Origin: Gordonia lacunae
GTDB lineage: Bacteria; Actinomycetota; Actinomycetes; Mycobacteriales; Mycobacteriaceae
NCBI RefSeq assembly: GCF_002149015.1
Contig: NZ_NGFO01000012.1
Location: 1-64,000 of the forward strand
DNA length: 64,000 nucleotides
Direction of reading: 5' to 3'
Shown piece after piece: positions 51,575 through 60,878 of the stretch (positions within the stretch are counted from its first letter, which is position 1; each line of letters opens with the position of its first letter). The notes under the pieces were generated by a model. The model worked only from the letters and a program-made list of their open reading frames with translations. It searched no databases and had not been told where the DNA came from. The position numbers were made by a program, and so were the translations under genes.

Positions 51575-51831
51575 ATCTCGCCGACCAGATCGAGGCACTG
51601 GCCCGCTCCAGCACCGCGGGCGTCGCGGAGGCATCACACCTGTTCTCCGCGCGACAGCGGGATCTCGAACTCGCGATGGACGACCACCGTCGTCGCGCTG
51701 TGCGGTCGGAGACACAGCGGCTGCGCGACGACCTCGAGAGCGCCGCCGACGCCGCCGACGCCACCCCGGGCATCATGTTGCCGGCCGACGTGGCCGACGC
51801 CAGTCCCCATCTGCCGCCGCCGAACACATAG
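51571..51831 (+). CDS. Small coiled-coil protein, unknown
   Basis: The 86-residue protein has a charged coiled-coil-like helix (VAEASHLFSARQRDLELAMDDHRRRAVRSETQRLRDDLESAADAADA, about 19-66) and a short Pro tail. GTG overlaps the stop of the Ala/Pro-rich gene. Small helical partner proteins of this kind often pair with WXG-type neighbours, but no domain is certain. Confidence 0.6.
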   Translation: MNLADQIEALARSSTAGVAEASHLFSARQRDLELAMDDHRRRAVRSETQRLRDDLESAADAADATPGIMLPADVADASPHLPPPNT

Positions 51832-51841
51832 GCTGTCTGCT

Positions 51842-52831
51842 GTGCCAGGCAAGAAGCAGCAGAAGCCGACGCAGTCGCCCGCGAAGCTGATGTCCGCGCT
51901 CGCCCGACGCGGCCCTCATCGCGTGTTGCGCGGCGACCTCGGGATCGTCGGGACGCCGGGTGTCGTGTTCACGCCCGCCGAGGGCGAACGACTCCCGGCC
52001 GTCGCATTCGGCCACGGGTGGATGACGTCGGTCGAGCGATACCGCGACCTGTGTCATCACCTCGCGTCGTGGGGGATCGTCGTCGCCGTCCCCGCGGGTC
52101 AGCGCGGCCTGCTGGTGTCCGACGACGCGATGGCCGCCCAGTTGCGCTCGGCACTGTCGATCGTGACCCGGGTCCCGCTCGGTTTCGGCGAGATCACCGT
52201 CGACCCGCGCAAGATCGGGTTCGCCGGCCACGGCTTCGGAGCGGCCGCCGCGGTGCTGGCCGCGTCGGAGGGCGTGCTGCACGGCCAGCCGCAACCGCAG
52301 GCCCGGGGAGTGGTCGCGCTGTTCCCGGCGCCGACGACCTCCTCGCTGCTGCCCGCGGCCCGGCGGGTGAGTGCTCCGGGACTCATCGTGTCGGCGATCG
52401 GCGAACTCGACACCATCGACGGCAACGCGCTTCCGCTGGCGCAGTCGTACGGATCGGAGTCGACGGCCGACCCCCGGCCCGCCGCGGTGCTGCGTACCCC
52501 GCCGGGCGCCACTTCGCGCGGACTGGTCGAGCACCGGTCCATCACATCCCTGCTCGGCGGCAACGGCGCCGACAAGAAGACCCACACCGCGGTACGTGCC
52601 CTGACCACCGGGTTCCTGCTGCACACTCTCGACGACGACAGCCGGTACGAGGCCTTCGCCGACGCCGACACCGTCCTCGGGAAGGTGCCCGCGGTGGATC
52701 TCGACGACCCGCCGGAGATCCAGGACAAGATCGCCAAGTTGCTGGGCGCGAAGGAACGCAAGCGCCGCCGCGCGGCGAGCCCGGTGCCCTCCGGTGCGCC
52801 GAACGCAGTGGTGCCCGACACCATCGAGTGA
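51842..52831 (+). CDS. Alpha/beta-hydrolase-fold protein lacking the Ser nucleophile (Rv3438-like)
   Basis: The 329-residue protein has the dienelactone-hydrolase-like layout: VAFGHGWMTSVERYRDLCHHLASWG (about 57-81), a beta strand, and the nucleophile-elbow position KIGFAGHGFGAAA (about 122). The elbow is G-H-G-F-G, so the usual nucleophile Ser is Gly. The later VSAIGELDTIDGNALP supplies an acidic residue. It may be a non-catalytic binding protein. The gene starts 10 bases after the small coiled-coil gene and precedes glmS. Confidence 0.75.
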   Translation: MPGKKQQKPTQSPAKLMSALARRGPHRVLRGDLGIVGTPGVVFTPAEGERLPAVAFGHGWMTSVERYRDLCHHLASWGIVVAVPAGQRGLLVSDDAMAAQLRSALSIVTRVPLGFGEITVDPRKIGFAGHGFGAAAAVLAASEGVLHGQPQPQARGVVALFPAPTTSSLLPAARRVSAPGLIVSAIGELDTIDGNALPLAQSYGSESTADPRPAAVLRTPPGATSRGLVEHRSITSLLGGNGADKKTHTAVRALTTGFLLHTLDDDSRYEAFADADTVLGKVPAVDLDDPPEIQDKIAKLLGAKERKRRRAASPVPSGAPNAVVPDTIE

Positions 52832-52931
52832 CGGCCGTGCCGGCGTACCCGGTCGGGGCCGGTTGTGACCCCGGCTCGGGACCCGACGCGGCGCGCTGCC
52901 ACTCCCGCGTCCGCAGGTACCCTGACTAGCT

Positions 52932-54794
52932 ATGTGTGGAATCGTGGGATACGTGGGGCGACGCGATGCCCTGGACATCGTCGTCGACGCGCTGCGACGG
53001 ATGGAATACCGCGGATACGACTCGGCGGGCGTCGCGATCCTCGACGGCGAGGGAAGCACCGCCATCCAGAAGAAGGCGCTCCGACTGGAGAACCTGGAGA
53101 AGCAGATCGCCACGGTCGGCCGCGAGTCGCTGTCGGGAACCACCGGGATCGGACACACCCGCTGGGCCACGCACGGCAAGCCGACCGATCGCAACGCGCA
53201 CCCGCACGCCAGTGACGACGGCAAGCTCGCCGTCGTGCACAACGGCATCATCGAGAACTACGCCGAACTGCGCGCCGAGCTCGAGGAGGACGGCGTCGAG
53301 TTCGCGTCGGAGACCGACACCGAGACCGCCGTGCATCTGGTGTCGAAGTACTACGCCCTGGGTCCGACCGCCGGCGACTTCGTGGCCAGCGCCTACGCCG
53401 CGCTGCGTCGTCTCGAGGGCGCCTTCACCCTCGTGTTCACCCACGCCGACCACGCGGACACCATCGTCGCGGCTCGGCGGTCGACACCGCTCGTGGTGGG
53501 TGTCGGCAAGGGCGAGATGTTCCTCGCGTCGGACGTGACGGCGTTCATCGAACACACCCGGGATGCAGTGGAACTCGGCCAGGACGAGGTCGTGGTGATC
53601 ACCGCCGACTCGTACACGGTCAGCGACTTCGACCAGAACGTCCGGGCGGGCAAGCCATTCCACATCGACTGGGATCTGGCGGCCGCGGAGAAGGGCGGCT
53701 ACGACTTCTTCATGCTCAAGGAGATCGCCGAGCAGCCGCGCGCGATCGCCGACACCCTCCTCGGGCATCTGCAGAACGGCCGCATCGTGCTCGACGAGCA
53801 GCGCCTGACCGACGATGACCTGCGTGACGTCGACAAGGTGTTCGTGGTGGCCTGTGGTACCGCCTATCACGCCGGTCTGCTCGCCAAGTACGCGATCGAG
53901 CACTGGACCCGGCTCCCCGTCGAGATCGAACTCGCCAGTGAGTTCCGGTACCGCGACCCGGTGCTCGACCGGTCGACGCTGGTCGTGGCGATCTCGCAGT
54001 CCGGTGAGACCGCCGACACGCTCGAGGCGGTCCGGCACGCGAAGGACCAGAAGGCCCGCGTCCTGGCCATCTGCAACACGAACGGTGCGCAGATCCCCCG
54101 GGAATCCGACGCGGTTCTGTACACCCACGCCGGCCCGGAGATCGGCGTCGCGTCGACCAAGTGCTTCCTCGCACAGATCGTCGCCGCCTACCTCGTGGGG
54201 CTCGCGCTGGCGCAGGCGCGGGGCACCAAGTACGCCGACGAGGTCGCTCGCGAGTTCGCGGCCATCGAGGCGATGGCCGATTCCGTCGCGCAGGTGCTGG
54301 ACACGATGGAACCGGTGCGCGAACTCGCTCGCTCGCTGGCTCACCACAACACCGTGCTGTTCATCGGCCGCCATGTCGGTTATCCGGTGGCGCTCGAGGG
54401 CGCGCTCAAGCTCAAGGAACTCGCGTACATGCACGCCGAGGGCTTCGCGGCTGGCGAGCTCAAGCACGGGCCGATCGCGCTGATCGAGGACGGACTGCCG
54501 GTGATCACGGTCATGCCGTCCCCGGACGGCCGCGCGGTGCTGCACTCCAAGATGGTCAGCAACATCCGCGAGATCCAGGCCCGCGGCGCGCGCACGATCG
54601 TCATCGCCGAGCCCGACGACGTCGCCGCGCGTGCCGTCGCCGACGAGTTCATCCCGATCCCGAAGACGCCGACGCTGCTGCAGCCGCTGGTCTCGACCGT
54701 GCCGCTGCAGGTGTTCGCGGCGAGCGTTGCCCAGGCCCGTGGGTACGACGTCGACAAACCACGGAACCTGGCCAAGTCGGTGACCGTCGAATAG
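52932..54794 (+). CDS. glmS: Glutamine-fructose-6-phosphate aminotransferase
   Basis: GlmS makes glucosamine-6-phosphate from fructose-6-phosphate and glutamine. The 620-residue enzyme has the N-terminal amidotransferase starting MCGIVGYVGRR with the catalytic Cys2. Two SIS sugar-isomerase domains follow (VACGTAYHAGLLAKY about 312, SQSGETADTLEAV, GRHVGYPVALEGALKLKELAYMHAEGFAAGELKHGP about 480-515), then the C-terminal LAKSVTVE. TACCCT lies 8 bases before the ATG. No glmS ribozyme-like leader is apparent. Confidence 0.98.
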   Translation: MCGIVGYVGRRDALDIVVDALRRMEYRGYDSAGVAILDGEGSTAIQKKALRLENLEKQIATVGRESLSGTTGIGHTRWATHGKPTDRNAHPHASDDGKLAVVHNGIIENYAELRAELEEDGVEFASETDTETAVHLVSKYYALGPTAGDFVASAYAALRRLEGAFTLVFTHADHADTIVAARRSTPLVVGVGKGEMFLASDVTAFIEHTRDAVELGQDEVVVITADSYTVSDFDQNVRAGKPFHIDWDLAAAEKGGYDFFMLKEIAEQPRAIADTLLGHLQNGRIVLDEQRLTDDDLRDVDKVFVVACGTAYHAGLLAKYAIEHWTRLPVEIELASEFRYRDPVLDRSTLVVAISQSGETADTLEAVRHAKDQKARVLAICNTNGAQIPRESDAVLYTHAGPEIGVASTKCFLAQIVAAYLVGLALAQARGTKYADEVAREFAAIEAMADSVAQVLDTMEPVRELARSLAHHNTVLFIGRHVGYPVALEGALKLKELAYMHAEGFAAGELKHGPIALIEDGLPVITVMPSPDGRAVLHSKMVSNIREIQARGARTIVIAEPDDVAARAVADEFIPIPKTPTLLQPLVSTVPLQVFAASVAQARGYDVDKPRNLAKSVTVE

Positions 54795-54803
54795 TCGACC
54801 GGC

Positions 54804-56279
54804 ATGCCGATCCGGTATCTGACGGCTGACGAGGTCCGCGACGCCGAGCGGGCCTCGGGGGACCTGCTCACCGGCGGCGTCCTGATGCGCCGGGCGGCAC
54901 ACGGGGTCGCCCAGGTGATCGCGGCGGAGCTGAACCGGACCGGCGGTTGCTACGGACGGTCGGTCGGCGTTGTCGTCGGTGCCGGGGACAACGGCGGCGA
55001 CGCGCTGTTCGCCGGCGCCGAATTGTGCCGCCGCGGAGTGCGGGTCGATGCGGTCCTGCTCGCCGCGGACAGAGCCCACTCCGCCGGCCTGGCGGCATTC
55101 CGCGCCGCCGGCGGGCGGACCGGTGAGCGCCTGCCCGATGCACTCGACGTCATCGTCGACGGCGTGGTCGGCCTCGGTGGCCGGGGTCCGTTGCGGACGA
55201 AGGCCGCCGAGATCTTCGCGGGTGTCGATTCGGAGACCGTCGTCGTGGCGGTCGATCTGCCGTCCGGGGTCGATGCCGACACCGGCGAGGTCCACGACCC
55301 GGCGGTTCGTGCCGACCTCACGGTCACCTTCGGGGTGCGGCGTCGCGCGCACCTGCTCGCCGCGCCGCAGTGCGGGCGAGTCGTCCTGGTCGACATCGGC
55401 CTCGACGACGTCCTGCCCGAGACGGGCCGAGGCGGCGCACCGACCCTCAGCTCCCTCTCCGACGACGAGATCGACTGGCCCACACCTGATCCCGGGGACG
55501 ACAAGTACACCCAGGGGGTTGTCGGGATCATCGCCGGATCACATCGGTATCCCGGCGCCGCCGTCCTCGCGACCGGCGCGGCGGTGACCGCGACGTCGGG
55601 CATGACCCGATTCGTCGGGTCCGCGCACGCCGAGGTGGTGGCGCGGTGGCCGGAGGTCGTCGCGACCCCCGACCTCGCCGACGCCGGACGTGTCCAGGCG
55701 TGGGTCCTCGGCCCCGGGATGGGTACCGATGATGCGGCCGCGGCGACCCTGCGCACGGTTCTGGGCACCGACCTGCCGGTCCTCGCCGACGCCGACGCAC
55801 TGACCCTCATCGCCCGCGATCCGGGGCTCGTCGACGGGCGGACGTCGCCGACCCTGCTGACACCCCATGCGGGCGAGTTCGCCCGGTTGACCGGCACCGA
55901 GCTGGGCGCCGACCGTCTCGCCGCCGTCGCCGGTCTCGCCGCGAGGTGGAGCGTGACGGTGCTGCTAAAGGGGCGCATCACGCTGGTCGCCGACCCGACG
56001 GGTCACGTCCTCGGCAACGACGCCGGGTCGTCGTGGGCTGCGACGGCCGGGGCCGGAGACGTGCTGTCGGGGATCGCCGGGGCGCTGCTCGCCGCCGGGA
56101 GATCGCCCCGGATCGCCGGTGCGGCGGCCGCGCGCGTGCACGCCCGGGCGGCCGAGCTCGCGAGTGGTGGCGCGCCGATCGGGGCGTCGGCCCTGCTGTC
56201 GGGGCTGCGTCCGGCGATCCGCGAGTTCACCACGCGGTCAGCACGAACACGAGTGGATACAGCGCCGTCAGCGCGGTGA
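54804..56279 (+). CDS. nnrD: Bifunctional NAD(P)H-hydrate epimerase and dehydratase
   Basis: The 491-residue fusion repairs hydrated NAD(P)H. The N-terminal half is the YjeF_N epimerase (VVVGAGDNGGDALFAGAELCRRG, DLPSGVDADTGEV, VTFGVRRRAHL). The C-terminal half is the ADP/ATP-dependent dehydratase, with GIIAGSHRYPGAAVL, LGPGMGTDD, LADADALTLIA, LTPHAGEFARL and AATAGAGDVLSGIAGALLAAG. It follows glmS by 9 bases. The last 53 bases overlap a convergent membrane-protein gene. Confidence 0.95.
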   Translation: MPIRYLTADEVRDAERASGDLLTGGVLMRRAAHGVAQVIAAELNRTGGCYGRSVGVVVGAGDNGGDALFAGAELCRRGVRVDAVLLAADRAHSAGLAAFRAAGGRTGERLPDALDVIVDGVVGLGGRGPLRTKAAEIFAGVDSETVVVAVDLPSGVDADTGEVHDPAVRADLTVTFGVRRRAHLLAAPQCGRVVLVDIGLDDVLPETGRGGAPTLSSLSDDEIDWPTPDPGDDKYTQGVVGIIAGSHRYPGAAVLATGAAVTATSGMTRFVGSAHAEVVARWPEVVATPDLADAGRVQAWVLGPGMGTDDAAAATLRTVLGTDLPVLADADALTLIARDPGLVDGRTSPTLLTPHAGEFARLTGTELGADRLAAVAGLAARWSVTVLLKGRITLVADPTGHVLGNDAGSSWAATAGAGDVLSGIAGALLAAGRSPRIAGAAAARVHARAAELASGGAPIGASALLSGLRPAIREFTTRSARTRVDTAPSAR

Positions 56280-56697
56280 AGGCGGTGACCGACGACAGCA
56301 CGATCGCGTCGGCGACGGTGCCCGCGCGCCGCAGCGCGCCGTGCCGGATGCGCTGGGTGAACGAGATGGCCAGTCCCGCGCACGCGGCGATCGCCGCGAC
56401 GACCCCGACGCCGAAGGCGATCAGGGCCGCGACGCCGTAGGCGTCGGCGGGTTCGCCGGCCATCGCATGGCCGAGGGCGAGCAGGAAGAGAACCCCGGCG
56501 GTGACGAACGCCACCCAGGCGATCGCATTGGCGGTCCATGACGACAGCGAGGCCCGCAGACCCGGACGGTCGGGGCCGGCGGACGGGATGACCGGATCGA
56601 CGGGGGAGAAGGCGGCGAGGTCGTGGACGCGGGGCGGGGGCACGAGGTCGGCGGGGACGAACACGGCGGTGGCCTGCGGATTCGGGGTGTTGTACAT
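56227..56697 (-). CDS. Membrane protein, unknown
   Basis: The 156-residue protein starts with a Pro-rich cytoplasmic segment. About three hydrophobic helices follow (IAWVAFVTAGVLFLLALGHAM, YGVAALIAFGVGVVAAIAACAGLAI, AIVLSSVTAFTALTALYPLVFVL). I prefer the ATG at 56697, with GGAAG upstream; a GTG at 56745 would add 16 residues. It overlaps nnrD by 53 bases and faces alr. Function unknown. Confidence 0.7.
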   Translation of the reverse strand: MYNTPNPQATAVFVPADLVPPPRVHDLAAFSPVDPVIPSAGPDRPGLRASLSSWTANAIAWVAFVTAGVLFLLALGHAMAGEPADAYGVAALIAFGVGVVAAIAACAGLAISFTQRIRHGALRRAGTVADAIVLSSVTAFTALTALYPLVFVLTAW

Positions 56698-56871
56698 GAT
56701 GACTTCCGTGGGTGCGGCGACGGTCGGGACTGCGTTGGCGTCCACTCAACCGTCCCGGCCGACGCTCCACATCGGTGTGATTACTCAGACCCCGTCCGTA
56801 GAACGTCGCCCACCTCTCGCTGCAGGCAGCCGGGACGAGCCGTACCGGGCCATCTGGGACAATGAACGGCG

Positions 56872-58056
56872 ATGACTTCCCCTGCTCTGACCGCGACCGT
56901 CGATCTCGCCGCGATCGCCCACAACGTCGGCGTGCTGCGTGCCGTGTCGGGTACCGACGTGATGGCGGTCGTGAAGGCCGACGCCTACGGCCACGGCGCA
57001 CTCCCCGTGGCGCGAGCTGTGCTCGCCGCGGGTGCCACCGAACTCGGTGTCGCGCACCTCACCGAGGCCGCCGCACTCCGGGCGGCCGGCATCGACGCCC
57101 CGGTCACCGCCTGGCTGCACACGCCGGGTGCCGACTTCGCCGGTGCGATCACCGACCGCATCGACATCGCGCTCTCGTCGATCGCGCAGCTCGAGGCGGT
57201 GATCGCCGCCGCGCGGCGTATCGGACAGCCCGCCGTCGTGACCGCCAAGGTCGACACCGGCCTCAATCGCAGCGGCGTCGCGGTGGACGAGTGGTCCGAC
57301 TTCGCGGAGCGGGTCGCGAAGGCACACGCGGACGGATCGGTGATCCTGCGCGCGGCGATGTGCCATCTCGCGCGCGGCGACGAACCCGAGCATCCGTTGA
57401 ACGACGCCCAGGCGCAACGGCTCGACCTCGCGGTGGCCGATCTGGTCCGGCTGGGGGCGGCGCCGCAGGTGGTGCACATCGCCAACTCACCGGCGGCGCT
57501 GACTCGTCCGGATCTCGCCCGTGACCTCGTCCGTCCCGGGATCGCCGTGTACGGCCGCACCCCCGTGCCCGCGCAGGGCGACTTCGGACTGATCCCGGCG
57601 ATGACGCTGACGGCGCGCATCGCACTCGTGAAGAAGGTCGCCGCGGGGCAGGGCGTGTCCTACAGCGAGACGTGGATCGCGCCGCGGGACACGATGGTGG
57701 CCGTGGTCGCCGCGGGATACGCCGACGGGGTACCGCGACTGTTGTCGGGCCGCATCCGGGTCCGGATCGGCGATCGGATGTTCGACGGCGTGGGCCGCAT
57801 CTGCATGGATCAGCTGGTCGTCGATCTCGGACCGGACGGGGCCGGCGTCCGCGAAGGGGACGAGGCCGAACTGTTCGGTACCGGAGCCGCCGGTGGCCCG
57901 ACCGCGAAGGACTGGGCGGACGCGATCGGCACCATCGACTACGAGATCGTCTCTCAGGTCGGGACGCGGGTGGTCCGTCGCTACGTCGGCGCGGGGGCCG
58001 TCGGGGTAGATTCCGAGGACACGGCGAAACCCGAGAACGCGGGGACCGGACAGTGA
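56872..58056 (+). CDS. alr: Alanine racemase
   Basis: Alr makes D-alanine for peptidoglycan. The 394-residue PLP enzyme has the signature VMAVVKADAYGHGA with the Schiff-base Lys near residue 34, and the substrate-specific VDTGLNRSGV. The catalytic Tyr region is GQGVSYSETWIAPRDTMVAVVAAGYADGVPR (about 258), with GRICMDQLVVDL. Its stop overlaps the next GTG by 4 bases, heading a five-gene unit ending at tsaD. Confidence 0.97.
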   Translation: MTSPALTATVDLAAIAHNVGVLRAVSGTDVMAVVKADAYGHGALPVARAVLAAGATELGVAHLTEAAALRAAGIDAPVTAWLHTPGADFAGAITDRIDIALSSIAQLEAVIAAARRIGQPAVVTAKVDTGLNRSGVAVDEWSDFAERVAKAHADGSVILRAAMCHLARGDEPEHPLNDAQAQRLDLAVADLVRLGAAPQVVHIANSPAALTRPDLARDLVRPGIAVYGRTPVPAQGDFGLIPAMTLTARIALVKKVAAGQGVSYSETWIAPRDTMVAVVAAGYADGVPRLLSGRIRVRIGDRMFDGVGRICMDQLVVDLGPDGAGVREGDEAELFGTGAAGGPTAKDWADAIGTIDYEIVSQVGTRVVRRYVGAGAVGVDSEDTAKPENAGTGQ

Positions 58057-59192
58057 GCGGGGCACCACTGGTGGACGATTCCGAACGCGTCGGACTGCTG
58101 GCCGGGGTGGCGGGCATCGCCGCCCTGGGGGGCATGGCAGCCGTCGGAGCTGCGCGCAACATCGCTCGCAAGAGCGTGGTGGGCCGCCCGGATCCGCACG
58201 CCGATGTCGATCTCACGGCGCTCTACGGCGAGCGGGCGACCACGGTCACCACCGATGACGGCCTGGAGCTCGCGGTGCGAATCGTCGATCTCGGGACGGT
58301 GACGGCCGACTCCGCGCCCGACCTGACGATCGTGTTCGTGCACGGCTTCAGTCTTCGGTTGTCGAGCTGGCACTTCCAGCGCGAGCAACTGGCCGTGGAG
58401 TGGCGCGACCGCAACTACCGTCTGGTGTTCTTCGACCATCGCGGTCACGGGGAGAGCGATCCGGCTCCGACCGAGACGTGCACGATCGCGCAGCTCGCCG
58501 ACGACGCGGCCGCCGTGGTCCGGGCCACCGTCCCGGTCGGACCCGTTGTCCTCGTTGGGCATTCGATGGGTGGCATGACCCTGATGGGCCTCGCCCGCCG
58601 CCACCCGGCGCTGTTCTCGACCCACGGTCCGGTCGCCGGGGTGGGTCTCGTGGCGACGGCATCGCGCGGTCTCACCGACGCCGGACTCGGTGAGGGACTG
58701 CGCAATCCGGTGGTGGATGCCTTCCGGATGAGTGTCCGCCGCGCGCCGCGCCTGGTGCAGGCCGGACGCGGGCTGACCCGCTCGGCACTCGAACCGGTAC
58801 TGGTCGCGGCGAGTTTCGGGCCGACATTCTACAGTCCGGCGCTCGGCGCCGCGGTCGACAAGATGATCCAGAGCACGCCGATCGAGACCATCGTGAACTT
58901 CCTGCACGCGTTGGAGATCCACGACGAATCGACCGCGCTGCCGGTGATCGCGCAGGTTCCGACCACGGTCGTGTGCGGCGACCGGGACCGGCTCACGCCG
59001 CTGCGCAACTCGGTGCGGATGTACTCCCAACTCGGTGCCGACTCGCGCCTGGTGGTCGCCAAGGGCGCCGGGCACATGGTCCAGATGGAGGAGCCGCGCC
59101 TGGTGAGTGACGCGATCGCCGAACTGGTCGACCGCGCGCGGGTCGCGCTGCCGGCTCCGCGCCGGCGCTGGTGGAAGCGGGGCCGGGGATGA
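58053..59192 (+). CDS. Alpha/beta hydrolase (lipase/esterase type)
   Basis: The 379-residue protein has a hydrophobic N-terminal segment (LLAGVAGIAALGGMAAVGAA) and the hydrolase core with VFVHGFSLRLSSW (oxyanion His-Gly), FFDHRGHGESD, nucleophile elbow VLVGHSMGGM (about 171), acid VCGDRDRLTP and His in GAGHMVQMEEP. The Ser-Asp-His triad is complete. It lies between alr and tsaE with overlaps at both ends. Substrate unknown. Confidence 0.88.
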   Translation: MSGAPLVDDSERVGLLAGVAGIAALGGMAAVGAARNIARKSVVGRPDPHADVDLTALYGERATTVTTDDGLELAVRIVDLGTVTADSAPDLTIVFVHGFSLRLSSWHFQREQLAVEWRDRNYRLVFFDHRGHGESDPAPTETCTIAQLADDAAAVVRATVPVGPVVLVGHSMGGMTLMGLARRHPALFSTHGPVAGVGLVATASRGLTDAGLGEGLRNPVVDAFRMSVRRAPRLVQAGRGLTRSALEPVLVAASFGPTFYSPALGAAVDKMIQSTPIETIVNFLHALEIHDESTALPVIAQVPTTVVCGDRDRLTPLRNSVRMYSQLGADSRLVVAKGAGHMVQMEEPRLVSDAIAELVDRARVALPAPRRRWWKRGRG

Positions 59193-59665
59193 GCGGAGTG
59201 GGTCCCAGCGGTACCCGCGAGCTCCCCGACGTCGCGGACACCGAGGCCTTCGGCGCCGAGCTGGCGTCGACCCTGACCGCGGGGGACGTGGTCATCCTCG
59301 ACGGTCCGCTGGGTGCGGGTAAGACGGCGCTGGCCCGCGGGATCGGGGCCGGGCTCGGCATCGTGGGCCGGGTGACCTCGCCGACCTTCATCATCGCGCG
59401 TGAGCATCGACCGGGCCGCCCGGACCGGCCGGGGATGGTCCACGTCGACGCCTACCGGCTCGGCGGCACCGGCAACGGTGCGGGGGTCCTCGACGAGCTC
59501 GACGCCCTCGACCTGGACTCCGACCTCGACGAAGCGGTCGTCGTCGTCGAGTGGGGTGAGGGGGTGGCCGAGCGCCTGGCCGACCGGCATCTCGTCGTGC
59601 GGCTGCGCCGGAACGTCGACACCGATGTCCGACATGTGGAGTGGGAGTGGGTGAGCGCCGAATGA
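59189..59665 (+). CDS. tsaE: tRNA t6A-modification ATPase TsaE
   Basis: The 158-residue ATPase has Walker A DGPLGAGKTALARG (about 38-51), TSPTFIIAREH, and the VHVDAYRLG and VVVEWGEGVAERL motifs. It stimulates TsaB-TsaD in adding threonylcarbamoyl to A37 of ANN-decoding tRNAs. ATG overlaps the hydrolase stop. Confidence 0.95.
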   Translation: MSGVGPSGTRELPDVADTEAFGAELASTLTAGDVVILDGPLGAGKTALARGIGAGLGIVGRVTSPTFIIAREHRPGRPDRPGMVHVDAYRLGGTGNGAGVLDELDALDLDSDLDEAVVVVEWGEGVAERLADRHLVVRLRRNVDTDVRHVEWEWVSAE

Positions 59666-60372
59666 GCGACGGTCTGGTGCTGGCGGTCGACACCGCCACC
59701 GATTCGGTGGTGGCCGGAGTGGCCGCCCTGCACGCCGGCGAGGTCCGGGTCCTGGCCGAACGTGCCGTCGCCGACCATCGACGGCACGCGGAACTGCTCA
59801 CCACCCTCATCGCCGAGAGCCTCACCGAATCCGGCACCGCCCGAACCGATCTGACCGCGGTCGTCGTCGGCTGCGGGCCCGGTCCGTTCACCGGGCTGCG
59901 GGTCGGCATGGCGACCGGTGCCGCCTTCGCCGATGCGCTCGGGATTCCGGCGTACGGCGTGTGCTCACTGGATGCGCTTGCCGCCGAAGCGGATCGGGAC
60001 GTTGTCGACGCCGGGTCACGGACTCTCGTGGTGACCGATGCGCGCCGGCGGGAGGTGTACTGGGCGCTGTACGAGGGTGGTCGGCGTCTGCGCGGTCCGG
60101 AGGTGGCCGCGCCCGCGGTGGTCGCCGAGGAACTCGCCCCCGACTGGTCTGCGGGACGGATCCGGGTGGTCGCGGGTTCCGCGGCTCATCTCGAGTCGGC
60201 CGGCTGGACCGGTGCCGCGCCTGCGATCGCGGTGCCGACGGTGCGCGGGCTCACCGCGGCCGCGGCCGCCGGCATCGGCGCCGGCCGGATGCCCGAACCC
60301 CTTGTCCCGCTGTATCTCCGACGCCCCGACGCGGTCGAGCAGAAGGATCGCCGGGCGGGTGCGGCGCGATGA
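59662..60372 (+). CDS. tsaB: tRNA t6A-modification protein TsaB
   Basis: The 236-residue actin-fold protein begins [15 protein letters not shown] and has [17 protein letters not shown] (about 75) and a degenerate ATP site. It is the partner and scaffold of TsaD. ATG overlaps the tsaE stop by 4 bases. Confidence 0.94.
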   Translation: MSDGLVLAVDTATDSVVAGVAALHAGEVRVLAERAVADHRRHAELLTTLIAESLTESGTARTDLTAVVVGCGPGPFTGLRVGMATGAAFADALGIPAYGVCSLDALAAEADRDVVDAGSRTLVVTDARRREVYWALYEGGRRLRGPEVAAPAVVAEELAPDWSAGRIRVVAGSAAHLESAGWTGAAPAIAVPTVRGLTAAAAAGIGAGRMPEPLVPLYLRRPDAVEQKDRRAGAAR

Positions 60373-60878
60373 CCACACCCGAGCTGGTGATCGACGCCCT
60401 CACCTACGGCGACATCCCCCGCTGTGCGGCGCTGGAACGTCAGATGTTCGCCGACGACTCGCCGTGGCCGGCGGCGGCCTTCCGGGCCGAGCTCAACGCG
60501 CCGTACAACACCTACTTCGCGGCGCGGGAACGCGCGGGCGCCGACGTCATCGGTTACGCCGGGATCTCCCTGCTCGGACAGCCGGACGCCTGGGAATGCG
60601 AGGTCCATACCATCGCCGTCGATCCGGACCATCGGGGCCGGGGAGTGGGCAAGGCGCTCCTGGAGGCCATGCTCACCGTCGCCGACGAGAACGATGCCCC
60701 GGTGTTCCTCGAGGTGCGCACCGACAACGACGTGGCGATCGCGCTGTACTCGCGGCACGGCTTCAGCACCGCGGGTCTCCGGCGCAACTACTATCAGCCG
60801 TCCGGCGCCGATGCCTACACGATGTTGCGGCTCCCGGTGTCGGGCCGGCCGCTCGAACCGGAGGAGGGCCCGGCGTGA
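60369..60878 (+). CDS. rimI: N-acetyltransferase RimI-like
   Basis: The 169-residue GNAT protein shows the acetyl-CoA loop [18 protein letters not shown] (R/Q-x-x-G-x-A, about 83-100) and the C-terminal [29 protein letters not shown] typical of RimI. It may acetylate S18 or other N-termini. Its place between tsaB and tsaD is conserved. Confidence 0.9.
   Translation: MTTPELVIDALTYGDIPRCAALERQMFADDSPWPAAAFRAELNAPYNTYFAARERAGADVIGYAGISLLGQPDAWECEVHTIAVDPDHRGRGVGKALLEAMLTVADENDAPVFLEVRTDNDVAIALYSRHGFSTAGLRRNYYQPSGADAYTMLRLPVSGRPLEPEEGPA

Noticed and set aside
52832..52931. glmS ribozyme upstream of glmS
   Set aside because: The gap is 100 bases, with a -10 hexamer close to the ATG and none of the conserved ribozyme core.
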